64,000 nucleotides of DNA from Phialocephala subalpina (Eukaryota > Ascomycota > Leotiomycetes > Helotiales > Mollisiaceae). Each line of letters starts with the position of its first letter. Within the stretch, counting starts at the first letter, position 1. Made by a program: the position numbers and the translations under genes. Below, piece after piece: positions 22,750 through 35,700 of the stretch. A model generated the notes under the pieces. The model was not told the origin of the DNA, ran no database searches, and saw only the letters and a program-made list of their open reading frames with translations. The stretch is taken from NCBI GenBank assembly GCA_900073065.1, contig FJOG01000020.1:277770-341769 (forward strand), in the 5' to 3' direction.

Positions 22750-23184
22750 TTACCATCCCTTCTTCTGAGCATAACCCTCAGCAGCCTGCTCAACCTTCCC
22801 CTCCATACCTCCCGATCCTCCCGAGGATCCTCCAAACCCACCTGAACTCTGCTGTTGTCCTCCTTGACTCTGTCCACCATACCCACCACTGCTCTGTTGT
22901 TGTCCTTGACCGCCCGAACTGTTATCGTTACTCCCACCATAGCCCCCTGAACTTTGATTGCTATCACTGCTCCCTCCGTATCCACCTGAGCTCTGTTGGT
23001 TGTTCGAGTCTTGGTTTGAGGAGCCGTAGCTAGAATCTGAGGAGCCGTTGGAAGAGTCCGAGTTGGATGAGCCTCCGTATCCGCCTGATGATTGCTGATT
23101 GGAGGAGTCGTTGGACCCGTAGCTGTCGGAGCCGGAGTTACCCTGGCCCTGTTGTTGGTTATCGTTGTCGTCTGAGCCGAACAT
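22750..23184 (-). CDS. Gly/Ser/Gln-rich low-complexity small protein
   Basis: Intronless 144-aa protein. After MFGSDDNDNQQQGQGNSG it is built of repeated units of the type QQSSGGYGG (about six copies) alternating with Asn/Asp/Ser stretches, and ends in a charged tail, KVEQAAEGYAQKKGW. No signal peptide or membrane segment is evident. It is predicted to be disordered and hydrophilic. The C-terminal motif resembles the tail of small fungal stress-induced hydrophilic proteins; a condensate-forming or desiccation/heat role is inference only. A longer open frame starts at 23280, but the ATG at 23184 begins the compositionally uniform protein and follows a pyrimidine-rich leader. Confidence 0.75.
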   Translation of the reverse strand: MFGSDDNDNQQQGQGNSGSDSYGSNDSSNQQSSGGYGGSSNSDSSNGSSDSSYGSSNQDSNNQQSSGGYGGSSDSNQSSGGYGGSNDNSSGGQGQQQSSGGYGGQSQGGQQQSSGGFGGSSGGSGGMEGKVEQAAEGYAQKKGW

Positions 23185-24405
23185 GATTGCGGTTGTTGAG
23201 AAGAAGTTGGTTGGGTTTGGAAAGTGTTTGATGTGGTTGGTTGGTTGGGTTGAGTGATGTTGATGAAGAACCAAAAACAATTCAGAGATGAGAGTTGTCT
23301 TTTATATACTGATCTGGCAATTAGAGTCCAAGCAAGACTTGATACCGTCCGCAGTCCTCGAGCTTCAAGTTCGTCATGACCCCGTGCATCTTACCCCTCT
23401 TTCGAACTTGCTCTCGGAAGCACCGCTCTCCATTTTCGCCCATTCGAGTCCCCATCCAACGTTCAACCGCACAGAGCTCGCAAAGCCCATGTTTTCATGT
23501 CTCAGAAACCTGTATCAAGCATCACCGCACGCCACAAAATCAGGCTCCATCCCAAAAGAACCACTATAGCCGCGCCAAATCAAGCTTCCTGTCTGAATTT
23601 GTAACACATGAAGTGCAGAGAAACGCCCCACCTACCTTTTTGAATCAACTTCTCCAGTTGTAATCAAGCTTATTGGCTCTTTATAGTTCGACGGTGGGCC
23701 AATTCGCACACCACATATGCAGGACATCGATATTCAGGGTCCAGGCCAAGCTTGTTCAACTTCCTGGTCCAAGCATGTGCAAACGTGAATAGCGACAATA
23801 CCCCACCGACCCGTTAAAACGACATCACTAATGAGTGGAACACTAGGCCCTTTACCAAACTTCAATCTTATCTGGTACAGTAATCCTCAAAGCTGGAAGC
23901 TTGATGATCCTGTTTCTGAGCCGCATGCTTACATCCCCTGCAAATGACCTCATGCCGCGATTGGACGAAAAGAGTCCAAAGATCAAGATAAACACCAAAA
24001 AGAACATACGAGTTTGAAAGAGTGGATCTGCAATGTCCGTTCTTTATTGGGATGAAGCGCTGGCTAGGGAGAGGGAAACTTGGCTTGGGTCGAGAAAGCT
24101 TGGCAGGAACTTCGCCTCCCATACTTCGCCAAATACAACCCCCTTAAAGGACCCTGAAACTTTAGGAGTAGTAAGTTCGGACGAACATCCCGTTCTGAGG
24201 CTCGGAAGAACTCCACCGAAGAGATCCAATCACAAGAAAGGGCTACCTGGAACAGGAGCCGAGGTATAAAGGGGGTAATCGTTGTTTTCTCGATTATCAA
24301 GAAATACCTATGTATCAACTGTACAAATTTCTCATTACAGAAGCCGTAGCTCCATCCCAATTCCACATCACAGACAAACAACAATCTCATACTAAATCTT
24401 CTACC
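23185..24405. other. intergenic, nothing recognised
   Basis: 1.2 kb between the promoter side of the Gly-rich gene and the 3' end of SYP1. No convincing gene. Confidence 0.45.
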
Positions 24406-27271
24406 TCATGCAGATGCGACCTGTCTCGCTTCATACTTCCCACTAACCAACTTTCTATGCGTAGCAATCTCTTTCCACGTTCCTGTCGGAGACGCTGTAG
24501 TAGGGCTCATTGTCTCGTCTGCAAACGGATCATCCTCTGCAGTTTCCTTTTCTTTGCCCTTCGAAGGCTCAAACTTCGACAAGCTTATGCCGCTACCAAT
24601 CCCCGCCACAGCTGGGTTGTTGATTTCCCACCTTGCTTCGATGTGACCCGGTTCCGGAACAGCTCCTTCTGTTCCTACAAATCGGCAAATGATTTTGTGC
24701 TTTTCTTGCGTAAGGGCCACGTCTCCCAAGCGCCAGTAGACGAGAGACTTTTCTTTAAGGTGCGTGCCCGTTGGCTTCGTTTGACATTGAGAAGCACGAG
24801 CGCCTTGGTAGAATGCGACAAGAACAAGGTTGTTGAATGTGATTGGTTTTGTGCTGCAAGCTGGATTTAGACTATACTCCAAAAGAAGGCCTCTTTTGTC
24901 AGTGCCCTGCTTTGGCCATACGGCATTGATAAGAAGAGGTCCATGAGTGGTGATGTCCGTATCGTCAATGTGAACTCGGTATGTGAAAGCTGGAGTTGCT
25001 TTTGGTGTCAGAGAAAATAAGTTTATCGCGAACTCGTCGGGCTTTTCGTCCGAAACTGGATTGATGAAAGTCCTGTTTGGTCCAATAGACTCTAGATTTG
25101 GGAAGTTGTCTATCCGAATCGTGTCGTGTGCTGATGTTGTGTTAGAATAAAACCAGCGAGGTACGAATTCAATCTCGACTTACCTGAAGAAGAGAAGTCG
25201 TCTGCCGGGTTGTGACTTAAGGCAATTTCGCCATTTATCTTCATTGACTTCGTCTGCCCATCTTCGAATGACGCACTCATGGTCTCAATAATAGAAGCAT
25301 TCAGTCCAGGTTCATGCCCATCAGCATGCTTCATTACCGCGTGGCTGGTCAGAGAGTGACCTGAGCGAATTGATGTTGTATCCGAGATGCTTGAGGCTCC
25401 GTGGTTCTCGGATGACAGCGCTGCTAACGCACCTGCCCTGGCTGCTGATATCCCGGGTGAGGGTGGTATATTGCTATCTGGGCTGGCAACACCCAGTGAG
25501 CCTGAAGGTGTTGGAACGTACATCGTGTTCCGAACGTCTCTTCGACCTCTCACAGTACCCGCCTTGCGATTTGGTGTTACCGCTGATCTCAGGGTGTTTG
25601 CCACGTTCGACAATGCAGCTTGAGCATCTGCGTCTTGTTCAGGAATAGGTTCCTTTCCAATCTCAAACTTGAGTCTTTGTTCATCATTCTCCTGCTGGGC
25701 ATCACTTTCCGCCTGGGAGATGGGATCATTCATCGGAGCCGGTACGCTGAAGCCCTCGGAATCCTTCTGCACCTCCATTGCTGCCTTCTGTTGAGAAGGT
25801 GGAGGACCTTCAGGAGGCTGTACATCTGACATGTCAAAGAGATCAGCAGCTGTAGGGCCATTCACATTCGACCTTCCAGGGACAGAGTCCGTAATGAATG
25901 CCGAGTCCGTATGCGTGTTATTTACAGTACCATTCGTCTGTCTTGCTGGGCTCGTGGCCGTTGGAGATTCAGCCAGAGAGGAAAGGCGATTGTCGCGAGG
26001 AGGAGATTCTCGAAGGTTATTCGATGACGTTCGAGGCGACGGACTCGGTCGTCCATCTCTGCTCGATGTTCCTCTGCCAAAAGCTACGAATCCTTTATTC
26101 GGGGATGCAGAACGTCCAAATGGACCTATGCTTGACCGACGTTTCCCACCACCAAGCATAGTTCCAAAACGGCTCTTCAAGTTTTTGGACTCCTTGACTT
26201 CCTTGCCTTCCTTCGAAGCTATTGTGTCTTGTCGCGTTGGCTGGGAATGCTCGCTTTGGTTGTCTGTATGTGTCGTGTGTGTAGATCTAGGAGTCTGCGG
26301 TGGTAGAGGGAGACTTGCATTGCCAGTATGCTCAGTTCCCACTGATGATAATTGTCGTGCTCTCCGTTCCGTAATAGACAGTCCTTGGACGCTAGCTGCT
26401 GCCCAATTTCGAATCTCCTGACTTGTGTCAATCTCCAGCAGTGAAGTCAGGGTCTCCTCGACCGTTTTTCGATTTCGCTCCACCAAGTCTGCTTCGTGGG
26501 TCTCGTACTGCGTGAGAACGTCCCGTAGATGGTTCAATCGCCGCTCGTCCAAAGCTTGAAGATTCTCCATTATAAAAGGTGCTTGCGCCTCCCATTGCTG
26601 ACTGGCCGTCTGCAGCCTCGAAGTAGCTTGATCTACCTTCAGGGCATTGGCTTTTCCTCCCTTCGAGCTCAACTTGTCGGACTTGGTCTGAGCATCATCG
26701 AGCTCCTTCGCCATATTGTGGAGATTCCCTTGTATTGTCGGCATGCCTGACATCTCCCGGTTCGTGGAAGCAAAGCTGCGAAGTGGCTGTTCGACATCTT
26801 TGTCTATACGGTCGGCTAGTAATGCGTGCGACTTTGCGATCTCATCAGTGGATTGGACGATCCTTTTCCATGGTCCTTCGAATATGCTATGCCAGTCTTA
26901 GCATGATCCCCATACTTCCCGCAACGTGTATCATACCCCAATTCACCTTGAGACTCCTGCAATGGCTTCTGTGCAAGTTTTTTGAGGCCTGCGACATACG
27001 CCTGTTCGACCTTTCGGCGTTCCTAGTAATATGTAAACAACGTGTTGCGAAACCCCCCTCTGCGAAGTGGCATACCAGCAGCCAATCTGCAATTTCCGAA
27101 TTTACCTTCCCTATCCTCTTGACTCGTTCATTAAATTTCTGGACGGCACCGGCAGGTTGCAGCCGTTCCTTTGCAGCAGTCAGCAGTAGCACAAGGACTC
27201 GAAAACCGCAAGTATTGCGACAGATGGCTTACCAGCATCGCTGGATACTCCTGCCGCGACAACGCCTCCAT
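24406..27271 (-). CDS. SYP1: muniscin endocytic adaptor SYP1 (F-BAR plus mu-homology domain)
   Basis: Early clathrin-mediated endocytosis factor that bends membrane and binds cargo; it also affects septins and Rho signalling in yeast. Minus-strand exons 27271-27233, 27168-27076, 27022-26937, 26886-25184, 25130-24406 (2646 nt, 881 aa). The N-terminal F-BAR half starts MEALSRQEYPAML and includes FNERVKRIGKVNSEIADWL, QAYVAGLKKLAQKP, GPWKRIV and LDERRLNHLRDVLTQYETHE. A Ser/Pro-rich linker covers about residues 320-640, with basic patches such as GGGKRRSSIGPFGR. The C-terminal muniscin mu-homology domain begins near IRIDNFPNLESIGPNRTF and runs through LLINAVWP, HKIICRF and WEINNPAVAG. Length matches fungal homologues. 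Confidence 0.92.
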
Positions 27272-28263
27272 GGTAGCTGTGTTTCACGGCACTGATTCGC
27301 GTCAGAAATAATTGCGCATAATAATAAGCAGTATAGTAGCGATGCGATGCTGTTGTTCGTCGTGGAATGGAGAAGGAATGACATCGACAGTGAGCTCTAA
27401 AGTTCGGTGCACGAGGAGAGAGCGGCTCTTTCCATGGGCGGATCTCCGGTCTAGAGACATCCCTGCAAATGTTGATTTCATGCATAAAATAGCACAAAGA
27501 CTTCATAAGTGGCACAACAAAAGCATAAAGGCACGAACTGGTTTTGTTTTTGACAAAATAAATTGATATTATCTAATCAATCTGCTGGTGCTCTGAGAAT
27601 TCTTCCATTACTCTTCCCTCTATTTTGGTCAATAACAACACTGACTTCACGGTCTGCATCGACGACCAGCGAAGGCTAAAGAAGACAAGTCATCACCAGA
27701 CGAGGACTATCCCGGCATTTCCGGAATGGATTTGAGAAGCAGAGATGACCTCGGCACCTAATTGGAGATCTGACTTGAAGGCTACAGAGCGGTATGAAAA
27801 TATTGAGAGGCTGTAAGTGATGAGGTCAGCGTAGCAATGCAGTTCTGACTCGAATGATTCTTGCAGAAGCCAAAGCATTGAAGCCAAAGGGCTAAGCGCA
27901 ACAGGTGCTTCTCACAAAGCAGCATTCGCAGCTGAAACAGAGGCTTACAACACCTCCAAGACGAGGGTAAGAGTGTTTCATCATGGCAAATAGTCACGTG
28001 TCGTTTACATCTTTACGTTCTTCGTTCCTTGTTTAGGGTCAAAAAGCTCCTTCGTCAGTTTATATGTGTAGTATTAGAGCGGTACAAGTGTATCGCCGTG
28101 TTGTTATTGAAACGCTGTCAGAAAAACACCCCTCTTGTTACTGTCTAAGGATTTTCCCAGCATTTGGACCATTCTAAACTTCGAATGTATTATGATTAAG
28201 TCAACCAGTTTCATTATTATAAGCATACCCTCCAAATCAAAACCACATCTAACAATATCTTAG
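27272..28263. other. intergenic; probably contains the unplaced first exon of the kinase
   Basis: Divergent region between SYP1 (minus) and the kinase (plus). The kinase reading frame is closed by TAG just before its acceptor at 28263, so a short first exon with the ATG must lie here. One candidate is ATGGCAAATAGTCAC at 27984, ending before a GT, but it would need an intron of about 265 nt. Confidence 0.45.
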
Positions 28264-29311
28264 CACGAGTACGATGTAGCCTGCAAATCACTCATCGATG
28301 CCTCTCCCGCCGACCTGAAAACAGCAGATGAAGAACCCACCACACCTGGGATAGCCATTGGACCATACCCTCACTGCCACCCCATCGCCGTCGGGCTCGT
28401 CTCAGAAGTCTACCGCAACAAGACGCTTGCCCTGAAAGTCATCACCGAGACTCACAATGTCGAGCCACACAATTCTGCCGTTGAGATCAAGATCCTGAGA
28501 GCTCTCGATCATCCCTCGATCATCAAATTGAACTCAACCTTCCATGATCAGGAAAGGCGTCTGGTTCTTGTGTTTCCTTTCATGCCATTGAATCTTGCAA
28601 AAATCATTGCGAATGGTCCTGTACCCGCGAAACTCAGCAAGTCATGCTTTCGGGACCTGTTCTCAGGACTGGCATACCTTCACGAGCAAGGCATTATCCA
28701 TCGAGACGTCAAGCCTTCGAACCTCCTCCTTGCATCACCTAACGGTCCAGCTCTCCTCTCAGATTTTGGTACCACATGGCACCCTGAATTCTCACCATCG
28801 TCTTCACTTCCCGAGCCACCCGATCACAAAGTCCTCGAAGTTGGAACAACATGCTACCGAGCACCAGAGACCCTTTTCGGAAATCGCGCTTACAACATAA
28901 GTCTCGACCTCTGGGCTGCTGGCACCATGCTCGCCGAATGTTTGAGGGAGAATAGAGAACCATTGTTCCAGAGCAGAGAGACGAGTGAAGATGGGAATCA
29001 ATTGGGACTGATCTTGAGCATGTTCAAAACAATAGGGACACCAACAGAAGAGACGTGGCCAGAAGCCATCCACTTTACCACTCCGCCATTCAAGTGGTAT
29101 CAAGAATTTCCCGGGAAGTCATGGGGTGAATTATTGACAGGTGTAGGAGAGGTGGAAAGGGAGTTGGTACAGAAATTGGTGGTTTATGAGAGTGGGAGGA
29201 GGTTGAAGGCTGCTGAGGTATGAAACTACCACCAGACTCAATAGAAAAATGCTGACAAATGACCTACAGGCCCTCGAACATCCGTACTTCAAGGATGAAG
29301 GTCAACCATGA
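28264..29311 (+). CDS. CDK-like serine/threonine kinase (Csk1-like), 5' exon not resolved
   Basis: Exons about 28264-29217 and 29270-29311. The catalytic core shows LALKVI (VAIK lysine), a conserved Glu in AVEIKILRAL, HRDVKPSN (catalytic loop), SDFGTTW (DFG) and YRAPETLF (APE), then DLWAAGTMLAE and the CMGC-style insert ending with TPPFKWY. The glycine-rich loop (GPYPHCHPIAVGL) is atypical, as in the fungal kinase group related to S. pombe Csk1, the kinase that activates CDK-activating kinase. The activation segment lacks the usual CDK T-loop Thr context. The short second exon encodes ALEHPYFKDEGQP before TGA. The upstream limit used here is the splice acceptor (cttag at 28259-28263) that opens the frame HEYDVACKSLIDA. 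Confidence 0.8.
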
Positions 29312-30205
29312 ACTTATTGATGCCAAGTTTAGCATGCTACGGATGAAGTATCGTCTTGCTCTCGCTTAGAGAATTTAGTCCGCATATTCGGAAGGATAAG
29401 CTCCCTCTCATTCCCAGTAAACAACAGGGCAATGCCTGTCCTCTAAAGCAGTCACCTTTGCTAGGGCTTTAGAAAGGGAAGGAAACTAGAGCTAGACTTC
29501 GAGTAAGCTCAGATAAGAGTCAGGGTAGATCACTACTGATTACTTAGCTCATCGGCTGTCCTGTTCTCAAGACTTGATGAATGCGCTTGACTTCTAGGTA
29601 CTTTCCATTGGTGTGTCACCTTTTGCAGGCCACAAGGCAGTCAAGCCTCACATGAAATTAATGCTGTAAGTATCATGATATCCATAACCGTGAAACTTAA
29701 TTGATAAAAGAGGAGACAAACGCACTCAAACACGTCACTCTTCCATTGTCTGACAAGTGGTACCTTACTTGAAAGGACCTCTATTTACCAATGTCTCTCC
29801 TGCATTCAAGTTAGTCCCCCAACTCGGGCCGTTCCGGAATGAAGAATTGGCGGCCACGTCGACTGAAAATTTGGATTTTACATCAACAGCCAAAGCAACC
29901 ATAATGTCGGATACAACAGTATTTTTCGGCATCCAAATGCAATTCAGAATGTCTATCACATATAAGCTTTCTATTGTTGTCATGATGCACGTGTCTCGGG
30001 GTTGGCTGTGCCTGGATCCGCGGAACGCGGGGAATTAAAATAGGCTTAGCGAATGTTGACAGCTCTGCAAAATCCCAGCTTCACTTCTCCATCTTCAACA
30101 GACATATGGCTTTCGACGCACGGTGACAATTTCGCGGCATCTGCTGCACCCAGGGACATATCACACACGCATAAATGGGATAGACCTCCCAAAGGACGAG
30201 GGACA
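29312..30205. other. intergenic, nothing recognised
   Basis: 3' flank of the kinase and promoter region of TAM41; no gene-like frame. Confidence 0.45.
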
Positions 30206-32069
30206 ATGGCTTTGCGATACTTTTCTGTAAGCTGGAGCGCGTTCCAGACCTATCACATGCAACATCTCCATAGCTAACATCCTCGTGGCAGACGATCGTG
30301 AGGTCTCCTGGCCGTCCATTCTCCATACTGCCTCCAGGATCGACTGCAATCCGTCCCATCCGACCCACATACCCCGCCTCGAGACGATTCTTAGAATCGC
30401 AAGCACCGAAGGAGACAGTGAGCTCACAAGAGAAGGAAGTGAAGGAATATGCTTCGGATTCAGCTTCAACGAAGTCGGCAGAAACACCGAAGTCGAGTCC
30501 ATTGAGCACACCGCCTTCTGACTGGGAGGATAATCCTAATTACAACATCTCGAACTTCTCCGAGCTACCGCATTCGAATTTTGGGGTCAACCAGCATATT
30601 GTAATCAATGATGAGTTTAAGGAGGCTCTGCGGCAGATCCTGTGGCAGTTTCGAGCCCCTATACGATATGCATTTGCCTATGGGTCTGGGGTGTTTCCTC
30701 AATCGAAGCCGGTATGTCTAAGGCACAATTTTTCGATTTCCTCCGGAAAACATCCCTTTCATCCAATGTTCTCAATCTCCAAGCCTTACCTGGAATTTCT
30801 GGGTCACTTTTCCATCAAGGAAAGGCGCTGGTTGGCCAAGATGCGCCGCCCAGTTCAACCCAGCCTGAGAAAGTCCAGGCACAACTGGGAGATTGAGAAC
30901 GCTGGAACTTTCATCCCATCAAGAAGAATTGACTGTGCTAATTTTACTACCATCTACAGTCCGCGATAACACCTTCCGGTGCAACGTCAATCCACCCGAA
31001 GGCCCCATTGGCAGTTCAAGAGGCGCAAAACGGTACCCCGAAGATGATCGATTTTATATTTGGTGTTTCCTATACCCAGCATTGGCATTCATTGAACCTC
31101 CACCAGCATCGAGACCACTATTCTGCTCTTGGATCTCTCGGATCGGGCGCAGTATCGGCAGTACAGGACAAGTGGGGAGCTGGGGTATATTTCAATCCAT
31201 ACGTGACGGTCAATGGGACGCTTATAAAGTACGGAGTGGTGAACTTGGATACATTGTGCACGGATTTGTCGGAATGGACGACATTATACCTTGCTGGGCG
31301 GTTGCAAAAGCCAGTCAAAATCTTGAGAGACGACCCCAGGGTCCGTCTTGCAAACCAAGTCAACCTGATCTCAGCACTCCGAACAGCGCTCTTACTTCTG
31401 CCTCCAAATTTCACCGAATTGGAGTTGTATGGCACGATTGCTAGCATCAGTTATATGGGAGATCCCAGGATGGTCCTGCCAACAGAAGACCCTTCGAAAG
31501 TCGCGAACATTGTCGGGAACAATCTTCATAACTTCCGACGGCTTTATTCTCCGTTAATCGACAATCTTCCAAATGTTGGTTTTAGCGACTCAAAATGTTC
31601 GAATCCAGATTGGGCTGAAGACCCTACGGCGAATGTACGACTAGTTCAGGACATGGACCCTGTGAAGAGAGGAAACATGGTACGACGGCTGCCGAAGGCT
31701 TTCCGGTCGAAGTTATATTTCCAGTATCAGAAGAAATACCAGATTCCGCAACTTGAATTCAACAAAATGCTGGAAGATTCCTCGGACGAGGATGCGACGA
31801 GTTTCAAAAGAAGAGAAGGTGGTGGATTCGAGAGAAGGATCGCCAGTGAACCGCCGGAGGACCTGAGGGCGGAAGTTCGAGGCGTCATCAAGAAAACCAT
31901 CGGATGGCCCAGTACTAGCCAAAGTTTGAAGAGCGGAATTACTGCTGGATTCTCGAGGACATTGAGATATGTGGGCGAGAAGATGCAGAAGTATCGTGAT
32001 GGTCAGAGAAAAGCTGCTGAAGCTGTGACGAAAGCAAAGGAAGAGCCGGAAAAGGAGAAGAAGGCATGA
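30206..32069 (+). CDS. TAM41: mitochondrial CDP-diacylglycerol synthase TAM41
   Basis: Phosphatidate cytidylyltransferase of the inner mitochondrial membrane, the first step of cardiolipin synthesis. Exons 30206-30226, 30292-30711, 30960-32069 (1551 nt, 516 aa). The 7-residue first exon (MALRYFS) continues into an Arg/Ser/Pro-rich, acid-poor N-terminus consistent with a mitochondrial presequence. The nucleotidyltransferase motif YAFAYGSGVFPQ ends exon 2. Exon 3 carries MIDFIFGVSY, HWHSLNL, WGAGVYFNPYV and the C-terminal amphipathic/basic tail ending EPEKEKKA. Intron 2 is 248 nt, long for this window, but both borders are dictated by the protein. S. cerevisiae Tam41 is shorter (385 aa); the extra length is at the N-terminus and in the charged C-terminal tail. 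Confidence 0.93.
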
Positions 32070-32700
32070 ACACGCATCCAGTGTCGAAACTGGGATATGG
32101 CCAATGGAGATCAACGAGTTTCTTTCTTGTACTTGTGTATGTGTACATAGATTTTGGGCTTCGGTCCTAGTACACGTCTGGCTACGGCTAGACTCAGCGT
32201 TTTCATTTGTTGGATGGGTGCATAGCATGGAGCGGGAGAACTGAATGAACAAAAGCATACCAAATGAATAGTTTGTTGCATCAATAGCATTTCAGGAATA
32301 ATTCTTCGATTCAATCATCTGGCAAGTGCCAAGTAATTCGGATCTCGGCAAGAAGAACCAGTTCCTGCATCTCGATGGCGGCGATCCTCCTCGCCGCCAA
32401 AACATGCGAACCTTACAAGTAACGTTACAAAGTCATGGAGATCTACTTAAACAGCTTGTTCTGACTATCTAGTCCACAAATTCACGAATAGGATGCCTTA
32501 AATACGCTGTACAGTGCAGGCGGCTTCTATCAGTGCACCCGCTATTTCCGACAACGTTCTGTCACCCCACTTTAGTGAGTGAGGAACCCTGGGGCTGGGA
32601 CGACATGGGAGCTTCTTCACCGACGCAGCTCTATTTTATGTACAATAACCACGTTCATTGTCTATGATTCTGTCGCAGCAATTGATTTTGGTTCCTCGCC
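32070..32700. other. intergenic, nothing recognised
   Basis: Spacer between TAM41 and the GH3 gene. No repeat or gene-like frame recognised. Confidence 0.45.
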
Positions 32701-35700
32701 ATGTTGTTCAATCCTTCGAGCCTGCTGCCGGCGTTGCAGCTGAGCGGTATCGTGGAATATGCGCAGAGTCCTGCTGGGCCGTCTGTTATTTCCCAGGGAA
32801 GCCTGAAGGAGGTTGTTGGTACAAATAGCAATGCGGTTATCCAGAGAGATGCGTTTCTTGATAATTTGGTTGCTAATATGACCATTCCGGAGCTTGGTAA
32901 GCTTTTCTCCTCAGACATCATTCGTTCTTCCAGTTTGATCTCTTAAAATGCTTTCACTCAAGTTGTTCATCGTTCGTCACTTGATTTACTGATCGACTCA
33001 GTCTTCCAACTCCACCTCATGTCAGCAGACAACATCGTAGGCCAATACTCCAACAACTCCCTCTACGACTTCGCCGTCCGCTCCGCCCCGGGCGCCGCAA
33101 TTGGCGTAATCCACGACCTCTACGCCACTAACTCCTCCCAATACAACTCCATCCAAGCTCTTAATTCCCAAAAAGCCCGTCTAGATATCCCTTTCCTCCA
33201 ATTCGGAGAATGTCTTCATGGCGTAGGGTCTTTCAAACAATCAATGTTCCCTCAGAGTATTGGGATGGCGGCGAGTTTTGATACGGAGATGGTAAATAGA
33301 GTGGGGAGTGCGATTGGGGCTGAGGCGAGGAGTATCGGGATTCATGCTTGTCTGAGTCCGGTGCTGGATTTGGGGTTGGAGCCGAGGTGGGGGAGAGGTA
33401 TGTTATGCGAAGAGGATGAGATTGTGGAGGGATGTGGCTGATTGGGTACAGTGCAGGAGGCTTGGGGTGAAGATATGTTGCTTACGAGTCATATGGGTGT
33501 TGCTATGGCGTCGGGAATGTCGAAGAATGGATCTTGGGATCGTCCTGATGCTGTTGCTCCTGTGGTGAAGCGTAAGCACTCGTCATCTTCCATCGATACA
33601 TGATTAGTAACACTTTCTACAGACTTCGCAGCCCACGGCAGTGGACAAGGAGGCATCAACGGAGCACCTTCCATGCTTCTCGGAACACGCCAAGTATGGC
33701 AATCGATGCTTCGACCTTTCAAAGCAGTTCTCGATCTCGGAGGAGCCAAAGGTGTCATGATGGCTTACTCAGAACTAGACGATATCCCGTCTCATGTCCA
33801 TCCGATGCTTTATAAAGCGTTGGAGGATTGGGGATTTGATGGATTTGTGACTGCTGATGATACGGGCATGGCTATGTTAGAAGGGCGACATAAGGTGGCG
33901 GGATCGCCTGCGAGTGCTATTCAGCAGTGGTTCAATGCTGGTATGTCAACCGATATTGAAGTGGCTTCAAGCTGACTTGATGGTAAAGGTGGTATGATAC
34001 AATACTACGACTACCCAATTGACGTTTTTCTCAACGCAACGGTCGACCTGGTCACCAATGGTTCAGTCGCCCTCTCAACCTTGCAATCACATGTACGAAA
34101 GATTCTAGCCGTGAAGCATGATCTCGGACTTTTCGATAGTCCGTACATCCCAGAAAGCATCAATTCGCAAGCATTGACAGCAAGTCACATTCCTCTCACA
34201 CTTGAGGCTGCTCAAAAGAGCATCGTTCTGCTTGAGAATCGGAACGAGACTCTGCCTATACGGCCGGTAGCTCAGAATGTCAACAAGATTGCTCTCATTG
34301 GAGCGTTCTCTGATGTTCTCAATTATGTAAGTCTGTATTCTGATAGTACAAAGCTTGATAGACTCATTCTATCAGGGCGGATACTCAGGTCAATTCGGCG
34401 CCATCCCGACCCCTCACTCCACCACAATCCGCCAATCTATGCTCTCATACCTCTCAGCAAACGCCTCAAATGTTCAACTCGTTTCATCCTGGGGAACGAA
34501 CGACTGGTACTTCAACGCTCAACGCAACATTCCCGACTACCTCCTCTCCACTCCCTCCGGCACCCCAGGTGGACTCCAAGCCACTTATTACGCCGATGTA
34601 AGCTTTACACAACCAGTCTTCTGGACACAAGAAACCCCAAATCGAGACTGGGGTCTCTATCCTGCGAATGGATTACCCTCCAATAATTTCAGCGTCGTAT
34701 GGGAGGGATTATTGACTGTACCTGTGGACGGTAATGTTGATGGTTGGATCGGAGTGGCCACCAGTGCGAATTGCACCGCAAAACTCTACATCGACAATTT
34801 CTTCGTAAAGGATTCTCCGTTCTCGGGTCAGAGTACGATTCAAAGCAATATCCCGGGTATCAAGTTCACGCAAGTGAATTCGACGAGTCCGCCAGCCGGT
34901 GGTGCGGAGTGGACGTTTAGAAAGGGAGAGGTGCATAGGATTAGGTTGGAGTTTCAGGCTTGGAATCTTTATCAGAAAGCTGAAAATATTCAGAGTGTTA
35001 ATTCGCAGGTTATGCTGTTTTGGAATTTGGTTGATAAGGGGAATTCGATTCAGAAGGTACTTCCCCTCTTCTCCCTCTATATACTCTGAATCTGACTGAT
35101 GATTAACAGGCTGTCGACATCGCTTCCGACGCAGACGTAATCGTCCTCGCCTTAGGCGCAAACTGGGACTCGGATGGCGAAGGAGGTGACCGCTCCACCC
35201 TCTCTTTATCAACCAACCAAACCGCTCTCGCCTCCTCAATCTTCGCTCTTAACAAACCCGTAATCCTCGTCCTTCAAGGCGGTCGTCCCTTCGCCATTCC
35301 AGAATACTATTCCAAAGCCTCGGCAGTAATCAACGCTTTCTTCCCAGGCCAATTAGGCGGACAAGCGATTTCAGATGTGTTGTTTGGGGTAACGAATCCT
35401 GGAGGTAGGGTGCCGGTTAGTGTTCCCAGGAGCGTGGGAACACTGCCAGTTTTTTATCATTATAAGGAGACGGCGAGGGCAAATGTTTATTTGGATGAGG
35501 ACTGGACGCCGTGCTACAGTTTCGGTTACGGCCTTTCATACACCACTTTTTCGGCGAGTGGATTCAAGGTTTGGAGTGACAGTGGGGATGATATGTTTAT
35601 GGACGGGGATACGATATTCTTTCAACTTGAGATAGAGAATACAGGGGAGAGGGAGGGAAGTTATGTCCCGCAAGTCTATCTATTGCAGAGGCTGTCGGGT

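Noticed and set aside
25831..26421. Plus-strand open frame of 196 codons.
   Set aside because: It is the antisense shadow of the large SYP1 exon; codon pattern and length reflect the opposite strand.
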